DNA from: Sphingopyxis sp. RIFCSPHIGHO2_12_FULL_65_19
Lineage (GTDB): Bacteria; Pseudomonadota; Alphaproteobacteria; Sphingomonadales; Sphingomonadaceae
DNA length: 34,652 bases
Direction of reading: 5' to 3'
Assembly (NCBI RefSeq): GCF_001830555.1
Contig: NZ_MIAM01000016.1
Span: forward strand, 79,138 to 113,789
The number at the start of each line of letters is the position of its first letter. The stretch's first letter is position 1. Below, piece by piece: positions 18,435-25,586 of this stretch. A program made the position numbers and the translations under genes. The notes below the pieces were generated by a model, which was not told the origin of the DNA, searched no databases, and saw nothing but the letters and a program-made list of their open reading frames with translations.

Positions 18435-20666
18435 ATGAAACGCGGTTTTGCTATGCTTTCGGTCTCGCTGCTGGCGCTTGCGCCGGTGACGGTCTTTGCG
18501 CAGGATGCCAGCGCGTCGGCGGAGGCCGCAGCGTCCGACGACGGGATCGGCGAGATCGTCGTCACCGCACAGCGGCGCAAACAGAATATCCAGGATGTTC
18601 CGATCAGCATCACCGCGATCAGCGGCGAGGCCTTGACTGAGGTCGGCATCCGCGACCCGCGCGACCTGTCGATCCTCGTCCCCGGGCTGTCGTCGCAGGC
18701 GGGCACGTCGGCGACGACGACCTCGCTGTTTCTGCGCGGCGTCGGCATCGGGGATTTCAACTCGAACACCACCGGCGCAGTCGGTGTCTATGTCGACGAC
18801 GTCTTTCTCGGCGCGAACGCCGGCAAGCTGTTCAACGTCTTCGACAGTGAAGGCATCGAGGTGCTCAAGGGGCCGCAGGGCACGCTCTATGGCCGGAACA
18901 CCACCGCGGGTGCCATCCGCTTTTCGTCGCGCAAGCCGACCGACGAATTCAGCGCGAATGCGGCTGTTTCCTATGGGCGCTTCAACGAAGTGCAAATCGA
19001 AGGCGGCGTTGGCGGTCCGATTGCAGGCGATGTGCTAAAGGCGCGTGTTGCCGGCACTTATCTCCGCCGCGACGGCTGGCTGCTGAACCGGGTGACGGGG
19101 AACAAGCTCAACGACCTCGACATGTGGGCTGGCCGCGCGATCGTCGATTTCACGCCAAGCCCGGACATCTTGATCCGGGCGATCGTCCATGGCGGGCAGA
19201 ACCGCGGCGGCGCGCGCCAGTTCCAGCATCGCGGATCGGGCATCGATTTCGCCGGTAACCCCATCTTCGCCGACGGCGTGCCGCTCGACGGCCTCGGATA
19301 TGCCGACACGGACGGCGACCTCAACGCCGGCGATTACGATATCGAGGGGCAGGAGCGCGTCAATGTGGTCGGCGGCTCGCTGACCGCGAACATCGACATG
19401 GGCGGCGTCTCGCTGACCTCGATCAGCGCCTATGAACAGGTCCGCCGCACGACGGTCGAGGACACCGACGCCAGCCCGAACAATGTTCTGACCGCGACCT
19501 ATATCGACCGGCCGCAGCAGTTCAGCCAGGAAATCCGCCTCCAGTCCAAGGGCGAAAACAGCGTCAACTGGATCGTCGGCGGCTATTATTTCCACGACAA
19601 GCTGGTAACCGAAAGCGCGTTCGACATCCTGCGCGTCTTCCGCGATCCCGACGACCTGCTCGGGACACTCGACCCGGTCAATTCGATCGGCAATTTCGCC
19701 TATCCTTATACGCAAAAGACCGAAAGCTGGGCTGCATTCGCGCAGGCCGACGTCAAGTTGACCGACCGGCTGACGTTGACCGGAGGGCTGCGCTATTCGA
19801 GCGACAGCATCGATTTCGATTTCCGCAGCCTCTTCGACGATGTCGTTACCGTTCCGGTGCTCGATTTCACCGGGTCGAAGACCTTCAAGGATCTGTCCTG
19901 GCGCGCGGCGCTGTCTTTCCAGGCGACCGACGACCTGCTGTTCTACGCCTCGTCGTCGAAGGGGTATAACAGCGGGGGTTTCGCCGGCGGTTCGTCGAGC
20001 GATCCGGCGCAGCTTCAGCCCTTCCGTTCGGAAAAGCTCTACGCCTATGAGGCGGGGTTCAAGAGCGACCTGCTCGATCGCAAACTGCGCTTCAACGCCG
20101 CCGCATTCTATTATGATTATCGCAATCTGCAGGTTTTCGTTTTCGACACCTCGGGCGTCCTGCCGGTGCAGCGCAAGCTCAATGCGGGCAACGCCGAGCT
20201 TTACGGGCTCGAGGTCGAATTGCAGGCGCGCCCGTCGCGCAATTTCAACGCCTTCGTCAACGCCAGCCTGCTGCACGCACGTTACAAGGATTTCACCGCT
20301 CTCGCGGCGGAAGATTATTCGGGGAACAAGCTGGTCAATGCGCCTGAGGTGGCGATTTCGGCAGGCTTCTCGCTGACTCAGCCGCTGCCTGGCGACAGCG
20401 CGCTGCGACTGCGCGTCGATGGTAGCCTGCAGTCGGAAACTTTCCTGACCCCCGACAATCTGCAGGCCAATCGCGTCAAACCTTATGGCGTCGGCAACGC
20501 GCGCCTGTCGTGGCTGTCGCCCGATGAGGATATCGACGTTGCGCTGTGGGCGAAAAATTTCACCGGCACGCGCTATATCACCTACATCTCGCCCGTCGTG
20601 ACGATGGACCAGATTAATTATAACGACCCCGCGACATACGGCATCCAGGCCGTCGTCAAATTCTAG
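18435..20666 (+). CDS. TonB-dependent outer-membrane receptor (first gene of the catabolic operon)
   Basis: 743 aa. It begins with the signal peptide MKRGFAMLSVSLLALAPVTVFAQ. The TonB-box-like IGEIVVTAQRR at about residue 38 is followed by a plug domain (NIQDVPISITAISGEAL to about 190, with GPQGTLYGRNTTAGAI). A beta-barrel ends in the expected terminal aromatic VVKF. The FLRGVGIGDFN and YVDDVFLG motifs place it with the large sphingomonad receptor family that imports plant, lipid or xenobiotic compounds. ATG 18435 has a good GAAGGGGA site; an upstream open frame to 17727 overlaps tetR and is rejected. The aminotransferase gene begins 39 bp downstream. Confidence 0.93.
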   Translation: MKRGFAMLSVSLLALAPVTVFAQDASASAEAAASDDGIGEIVVTAQRRKQNIQDVPISITAISGEALTEVGIRDPRDLSILVPGLSSQAGTSATTTSLFLRGVGIGDFNSNTTGAVGVYVDDVFLGANAGKLFNVFDSEGIEVLKGPQGTLYGRNTTAGAIRFSSRKPTDEFSANAAVSYGRFNEVQIEGGVGGPIAGDVLKARVAGTYLRRDGWLLNRVTGNKLNDLDMWAGRAIVDFTPSPDILIRAIVHGGQNRGGARQFQHRGSGIDFAGNPIFADGVPLDGLGYADTDGDLNAGDYDIEGQERVNVVGGSLTANIDMGGVSLTSISAYEQVRRTTVEDTDASPNNVLTATYIDRPQQFSQEIRLQSKGENSVNWIVGGYYFHDKLVTESAFDILRVFRDPDDLLGTLDPVNSIGNFAYPYTQKTESWAAFAQADVKLTDRLTLTGGLRYSSDSIDFDFRSLFDDVVTVPVLDFTGSKTFKDLSWRAALSFQATDDLLFYASSSKGYNSGGFAGGSSSDPAQLQPFRSEKLYAYEAGFKSDLLDRKLRFNAAAFYYDYRNLQVFVFDTSGVLPVQRKLNAGNAELYGLEVELQARPSRNFNAFVNASLLHARYKDFTALAAEDYSGNKLVNAPEVAISAGFSLTQPLPGDSALRLRVDGSLQSETFLTPDNLQANRVKPYGVGNARLSWLSPDEDIDVALWAKNFTGTRYITYISPVVTMDQINYNDPATYGIQAVVKF

Positions 20667-20705
20667 GAACCCCTCCCGGCGCATCGCACGGGCGGCGTGC
20701 CGGGT

Positions 20706-22004
20706 ATGACAAGCGAGATCGACATGAACAGGACGCAGGATACGGCGCTCCGCGCGCGCGCGCTCAAGGTCATTCCGAACGGCATGTACGGCCATGAATC
20801 GGTGCGGATGCTGCCCGCCAGCTTCCCGCAATTCTTCAGCCGCGCCGAAGGCGCTTATATCTGGGATGCCGACGGCAACCGTTACCTCGATTATATGTGC
20901 GCTTATGGTCCCAGCCTGCTCGGCTATCGCGACGAGCGCGTCGAGGCGGCGGCGCTGGCGCAGGCGGCCTTGGGCGATACGCTGACCGGCCCATCGCCCC
21001 TGATGGTCGATCTGGCCGAAACGTTGGTTTCGATGGTCGAACATGCCGACTGGGCGATGTTTTGCAAGAACGGCACCGACGCGACGACGATGGCAATGAG
21101 CAGCGCCCGCGCGCAGACTGGCAAGCGCGTCGTGCTGGTCGCGCAGGGGGCCTATCATGGTGCCGCGCCCTGGTGCACGCCGATCCCCGCGGGCACGGTG
21201 CCCGAAGACCGCGCCCATGTGCGCACCTATATGTATAATGACGTCCCCAGTCTGGAAGCGGCGGTGGCCGCCGCTGGCGATGACCTTGCCGCGATCTTTG
21301 CCTCGCCGTTCCGCCACGACGCTTTCATCGATCAGGAGGCGCCCGATCCGGCCTATGCCCGCCGCGCCCGGGAACTTTGCGACCTTGCGGGCGCGATGCT
21401 GATCGTCGACGAGGTTCGCGCAGGTTTCCGCCTTGCGCGCGGCAGCAGCTGGGCCGAACTTGGTGTCCATCCCGACCTCAGCGCATGGGGCAAATGCTTC
21501 GCCAACGGTCATCCGATTTCGGCGCTGCTGGGGTCGGATAGCTGCCGCGACGGAGCGGGGGCAATTTATGCGACGGGGTCCTTCTGGCTGTCGGCGATAC
21601 CGATGGCAGCGGCGATTGAGACGCTGCGCATCATTCGCGAGACCGACTATATCGAGCACACGGTCCGCCTTGGCGGGCGGCTGCGCAACGGGCTCGACGC
21701 TGCGGCATCGAAACATGGCTTCACCCTGCGCCAGACCGGCCCCGTCCAAATGCCGCAGATCATGTTTGCCGAAGATCCCGATTTCCGCGTCGGTTACGGC
21801 TGGGCCGAAGAGATGCTGGCGCGTGGCATTTATATGCACCCCTGGCACAACATGTTCCTGTGCGCGGCGATGACCGATGCCGATATCGACGCCACCGTCG
21901 CGGCCGCAGACGCGGCTTTTGCGGCGCTCGCGGCGCGGCGCGCGACGCTGGAGCCGCACCCGGTCCTCGTCATGCTCGCGGCCGCGCAGGCGGAGCACGC
22001 CTGA
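20706..22004 (+). CDS. Class III aminotransferase, FumI-like / HemL-like
   Basis: 432 aa PLP enzyme of fold type I. The Schiff-base Lys is residue 263 in DLSAWGKCFANGHPISALLG, and the cofactor-binding Asp is 235 in VDEVRAGFRLARG. Long stretches (VIPNGMYGHES, LDYMCAYGPSLLGYR, HADWAMFCKNGTDAT, AIETLRIIRET) agree with my memory of FumI, which transfers the C2 amino group of hydrolysed fumonisin to pyruvate; glutamate-1-semialdehyde aminomutase is the wider family. The reaction is probably amine to ketone. The start is uncertain: GTG 20697, ATG 20706 and ATG 20724 are all possible. Two bases separate its stop from the kinase GTG. A housekeeping HemL role is unlikely given the operon. Confidence 0.88.
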   Translation: MTSEIDMNRTQDTALRARALKVIPNGMYGHESVRMLPASFPQFFSRAEGAYIWDADGNRYLDYMCAYGPSLLGYRDERVEAAALAQAALGDTLTGPSPLMVDLAETLVSMVEHADWAMFCKNGTDATTMAMSSARAQTGKRVVLVAQGAYHGAAPWCTPIPAGTVPEDRAHVRTYMYNDVPSLEAAVAAAGDDLAAIFASPFRHDAFIDQEAPDPAYARRARELCDLAGAMLIVDEVRAGFRLARGSSWAELGVHPDLSAWGKCFANGHPISALLGSDSCRDGAGAIYATGSFWLSAIPMAAAIETLRIIRETDYIEHTVRLGGRLRNGLDAAASKHGFTLRQTGPVQMPQIMFAEDPDFRVGYGWAEEMLARGIYMHPWHNMFLCAAMTDADIDATVAAADAAFAALAARRATLEPHPVLVMLAAAQAEHA

Positions 22005-22006
22005 TC

Positions 22007-22957
22007 GTGGACGAGCCGCTCGACCTGCTCGCGATCGGGCTGACGACGATCGACATCACTGTCCATCCGGTCGCCTCGCTGCCCGAGGGCGAGGGCGGGC
22101 AGCTCGTCGAGACGATCGCACTATCGCCCGCCGGAACGGCAGGAGGCACCGCGCTGGTTGCGCGCGCGCTCGGGCTGGAGGTCGCGATCGCCTCCGCGGT
22201 TGGCGCCGACCCGCAGGGCCAGCTGGCGCGGTCGATGTTCGACGCGGTGGGGGTCGATACCCGCCTGCTGGAAACCGACCGCGATAGGCCGACATCGACG
22301 ACGGTATTGCCGATCCGACCGAACGGCGACCGGCCGAACTGGCACATGATGGGCGCGAGCATCTTTGCGCCGGTCACCGACGCTGTCGTTGCGGCGAGCC
22401 GGCGCGCCGCTTCGGTTCATTGGGCTGCCGTCGGCTTTCCCGGCGTGGCCGGGCATGGCGCGAGCCTGCTGCGCGATGCTCGGGCAAACGGGGCCTTTAC
22501 CTCGTGCGACCTGATTGCGCCGACGGAAGCAGCGCAGGCCGATCTCGACGATCTGTTGCCGCACATAGATCTGTTCATGCCCAGTATTGTCGAAGTGCGC
22601 GCGCTGGCGGGCACCGAGGATCCTGTCGAGGGCGCGCGGCGCTTCATCGCGCGCGGTGCCGGCGGTTGCCTGGTCAAGATGGGGGCGAAGGGCGCATTGC
22701 TCGTGCTGCCCGACGGGCAGATCCACGCACCCGCGCACCGAATCGACCCGGTCGATACGACCAGCTGCGGCGACAGCCTGTGCGCCGGTTTCCTCGCCGC
22801 GCGGCGGCGCGGGATGGACACGGCAGCGGCGCTGCGGTTCGCGGTCGCCGTGGCGGCGCAGGTCGCGCTGGGCGTCGGGACATTGGGCCGGCTCGGCGGC
22901 TTTGATGGCACGCTGGCATTTGTCCGCGACACGCCGACGATGGAGAAATTTCGATGA
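22007..22957 (+). CDS. PfkB family (ribokinase-like) sugar or polyol kinase
   Basis: 316 aa starting at GTG, 2 bp after the aminotransferase stop. The N-terminal region has the PfkB pattern GGTALVARALGLEVAIASAVGADPQG. The C-terminal signature is DTTSCGDSLCAGF at 250-262, where D256 is the expected catalytic base; the usual GAGD anion-hole sequence is SCGD. The length is normal. The family phosphorylates a primary hydroxyl of a sugar, ketose or nucleoside with ATP. Its last codons overlap the aldolase ATG by 4 bp (ATGA), so it most likely makes the phosphorylated substrate of that aldolase. The specific substrate is unknown. Confidence 0.9.
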   Translation: MDEPLDLLAIGLTTIDITVHPVASLPEGEGGQLVETIALSPAGTAGGTALVARALGLEVAIASAVGADPQGQLARSMFDAVGVDTRLLETDRDRPTSTTVLPIRPNGDRPNWHMMGASIFAPVTDAVVAASRRAASVHWAAVGFPGVAGHGASLLRDARANGAFTSCDLIAPTEAAQADLDDLLPHIDLFMPSIVEVRALAGTEDPVEGARRFIARGAGGCLVKMGAKGALLVLPDGQIHAPAHRIDPVDTTSCGDSLCAGFLAARRRGMDTAAALRFAVAVAAQVALGVGTLGRLGGFDGTLAFVRDTPTMEKFR

Positions 22958-23625
22958 CCGAAGCCGACGCCCGCCAGCAACTGGTCGATGCGATGCGTAC
23001 GCTCGATGCCCGCGGGCTCAATCGCGGGACATCGGGCAATCTGTCGGTGCGGTTCGGATCGGGGATGTTCGTTACCCCGTCGGGTGTGACTCCCGATCGC
23101 CTGACGCCGGATATGACGGTGTTCGTCGATGCCGACGGCAGCGTCGCCGCCGGCGCTGCGCGGCCGTCAAGCGAGTGGCAGATGCACATGGGCATCTATC
23201 TGCGGCGGGCCGACGCGCAAGCGATTGTGCACTGCCATGCGCGTCACTCGACGATCCTCGCCTGCGCCCACCGCGAAATCCCTCCGCTTCACTACATGGT
23301 CGCGGTTGGCGGCGGTGCGAGCGTGCCGGTCGCTCCCTATGCCACTTTCGGCAGCGACGAACTGGCGGGGCACGTCGTGCAAACGCTGGAAGGGCGGCGT
23401 GCCTGCCTGATGGCGAATCACGGGCTTATCGCGCTTGGCCCCAGCCTGCCCCTAGCCATGGCAATTGCGGAAGAAATCGAGGAGCAGGCGGCGGTTTACT
23501 GCGGGACTCTTGCGATCGGCGGTCCCAAGCTGCTGGACCATGCGGAGATGGACAGGATACTTGATGCCTTTGGACGATATGGTCAGCGTGACCGTGAACC
23601 TGGCAAGGCGACGGGAAACGATTGA
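22954..23625 (+). CDS. Class II aldolase, L-fuculose-1-phosphate aldolase (FucA) type
   Basis: 223 aa zinc-dependent aldolase/adducin family enzyme. The residues match FucA numbering with a shift of one: catalytic Glu 74 in PSSEWQMH, zinc His 93 and 95 in VHCHARHS, and His 156 in ANHGLIALG. The dihydroxyacetone-phosphate phosphate-binding elements TSGNLS (26-31), TPSG (41-44) and PSS (71-73) are all present. It therefore should cleave a ketose-1-phosphate-like substrate to DHAP and an aldehyde. It overlaps the kinase by 4 bp and is the last gene of the operon. L-fuculose phosphate itself is unlikely as the substrate, because no fucose isomerase or kinase is nearby. Confidence 0.9.
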   Translation: MTEADARQQLVDAMRTLDARGLNRGTSGNLSVRFGSGMFVTPSGVTPDRLTPDMTVFVDADGSVAAGAARPSSEWQMHMGIYLRRADAQAIVHCHARHSTILACAHREIPPLHYMVAVGGGASVPVAPYATFGSDELAGHVVQTLEGRRACLMANHGLIALGPSLPLAMAIAEEIEEQAAVYCGTLAIGGPKLLDHAEMDRILDAFGRYGQRDREPGKATGND

Positions 23626-23800
23626 CCGTCGGCTTTCTCGTTTAACCCGCCAGAAGCGGCCCGACGGACTTCGGCCAGCCTCCGCTAGTTCCTCTTCGCC
23701 ATTTTGAGGGCGAGCGATAGGCATGCGGAAAGGCTGGCTGGAGGGCGCGCCTCGCTGGGTCATATAGGCTCAGGCCGCGGAAAGGCGGTGACCAGCCCCA

Positions 23801-25387
23801 TTATTCCCACTCGATCGTGCCCGGCGGCTTTGACGTGTAATCATAGACCACGCGGTTGATGCCCTGCACCTCGTTGATGATGCGCGTCGCGCAGCGGCTG
23901 AGGAAGCTCGCGTCGAAGGGATAGATGTCGGCGGTCATGCCGTCGGTCGAGGTCACGGCGCGCAGCGCGCAGACATGGTCGTACGTGCGCCCGTCGCCCA
24001 TCACGCCGACGGTCTTGACGGGCAGCAGCACCGCAAACGCCTGCCAGATCGCATCATAGAGCCCGGCGCTGCGGATCTCGTCGAGATAGACGGCGTCGGC
24101 CTTGCGCAGAATGTCGCAGCGTTCTTTCGACACTTCGCCGGGAATCCGGATCGCAAGGCCGGGGCCGGGGAAGGGGTGGCGGCCGACGAAAATGTCGGGA
24201 AGGCCAAGCTCCTTGCCGAGCAGGCGCACCTCGTCCTTGAACAGTTCGCGTAAGGGTTCGACCAGCGCCATCTTCATCCGCGCGGGCAGGCCGCCGACAT
24301 TGTGGTGGCTCTTGATCGTGACGCTCGGCCCGCCGGTAAACGACACGCTTTCGATAACGTCCGGGTAGAGTGTGCCTTGGGCGAGGAAATCGGCACCGCC
24401 GAGCTTCTGCGCTTCCTCGTCGAACACGTTGATGAATTCGCCGCCGATGAACTTGCGCTTCGCCTCTGGGTCGGTGACGCCGGCGAGCCCCGCCATGAAG
24501 CGTTCCTCGGCGTCGACCACGACCAGCGGGATATTGTAATGGTCGCGGAACAGCCGCTCGACCTGTTCGCGCTCGTTCATGCGCAGCAGGCCGTGGTCGA
24601 CAAATACGCAGGTCAGCTGCTCGCCGATCGCTTCGTGGATCAGCACCGCGGCGACCGCGCTGTCGACGCCGCCCGACAGGCCGCACAGCACGCGCTTGTC
24701 GCCGACCTGAGCACGGATTTCGGCGATCTTGGTGGCGCGAAATTCGGCCATCGTCCAGTCGCCGCTGCAACCGCAGACGTGGCGGACGAAATTTGCGATC
24801 AGCTTGGCGCCGTCGGGGGTATGCACGACCTCGGGGTGGAACTGTGTGCCATAATAGCGGCGCTCGTCGTCGGCGATGAGGGCGAAGGGCGCGCCGTCGC
24901 TCACTGCGACAATGCGGAAGCCGGGGGCAAATTCGGTGACCTTGTCGCCGTGGCTCATCCACACCTGATGCCGCTCGCCGACGTCCCACAATCCATCGAA
25001 CAACACGCAGGGTTCGGTGACGGTCAGGAAGGCGCGGCCGAATTCGCCGTCGCGCTCGCCGTCGGCGCCGCCAGGCTCCACCTGTCCGCCGAGTTGCTGG
25101 CTCATCACCTGCTGCCCGTAACAGATGCCCAGGATAGGAAGACCGCTTTCAAAGATCGATTGCGGCGCGCGCGGGCTGCCGTCGGCGGGGACCGATGCGG
25201 GCGACCCCGACAGGATCACGCCCTTCGGCTGCATCCGTTCGAGCGCGGCCTCGGCGGCGTTGAACGGGACGATCTCGCTATAGACCCCGGCTTCGCGGAC
25301 GCGGCGGGCGATAAGCTGGGTCACCTGGCTGCCGAAGTCGACGATCAGGATGGATTCGGGCGGAGCGGAGAAGTCTGGAGTCGGCAT
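23801..25387 (-). CDS. guaA: GMP synthase (glutamine-hydrolysing)
   Basis: 528 aa, the usual length, converting XMP to GMP. The N-terminal glutamine amidotransferase has nucleophile Cys 89 in LGICYGQQ and the His-Glu pair in [10 protein letters not shown]. The ATP pyrophosphatase domain has the P-loop LSGGVDSAV. The protein ends in the conserved [12 protein letters not shown] 25387 ([21 protein letters not shown]) is chosen because the catalytic domain starts at residue 13; the frame is open to 25507, but that part lies in the intergenic region shared with the divergent receptor gene. Convergent with the aldolase operon, with 175 bp between. Confidence 0.97.
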   Translation of the reverse strand: MPTPDFSAPPESILIVDFGSQVTQLIARRVREAGVYSEIVPFNAAEAALERMQPKGVILSGSPASVPADGSPRAPQSIFESGLPILGICYGQQVMSQQLGGQVEPGGADGERDGEFGRAFLTVTEPCVLFDGLWDVGERHQVWMSHGDKVTEFAPGFRIVAVSDGAPFALIADDERRYYGTQFHPEVVHTPDGAKLIANFVRHVCGCSGDWTMAEFRATKIAEIRAQVGDKRVLCGLSGGVDSAVAAVLIHEAIGEQLTCVFVDHGLLRMNEREQVERLFRDHYNIPLVVVDAEERFMAGLAGVTDPEAKRKFIGGEFINVFDEEAQKLGGADFLAQGTLYPDVIESVSFTGGPSVTIKSHHNVGGLPARMKMALVEPLRELFKDEVRLLGKELGLPDIFVGRHPFPGPGLAIRIPGEVSKERCDILRKADAVYLDEIRSAGLYDAIWQAFAVLLPVKTVGVMGDGRTYDHVCALRAVTSTDGMTADIYPFDASFLSRCATRIINEVQGINRVVYDYTSKPPGTIEWE

Positions 25388-25586
25388 GGGTGGCCGATAA
25401 GGGCGAAGGCCCATGCTGTCCAGCGGTCGATATGGACCGCCCGTCGAACGGGCATGGTCTCGACACATTGTTGCGACAATTGCGCGACATAGATGAACCA
25501 TGAACAAAGCGCGTCGTCAGCGGGCGTTCAGCGCGGTCATGCAAAGAAAATACGAACACACAAAAAGAAACAAAGGTTCTCCCCCA
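25388..25586. promoter_or_regulatory. Divergent guaA / TonB-receptor promoter region
   Basis: 199 bp. A hairpin GCCCGT-CGA-ACGGGC lies at 25439-25453. For the receptor, TTGTTG at 25468-25473 with TAGATG 16 bp further (25490-25495) is a weak promoter candidate. AAAGG lies about 10 bases before the receptor ATG. An in-frame ATG at 25500 has no ribosome site and would add a basic, non-signal-like stretch. No guanine-type riboswitch is recognisable before guaA. Confidence 0.3.

Noticed and set aside
19035-21998. 987-codon minus-strand open frame across the first receptor and the aminotransferase
   Set aside because: A shadow of two strongly conserved plus-strand genes in GC-rich DNA; its translation is Arg/His/Asp-rich with no recognisable domain.
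16483-23625. Genomic island with integration machinery around the catabolic locus
   Set aside because: No integrase, transposase, tRNA or flanking direct repeat is visible, and base composition looks like that of the flanks.
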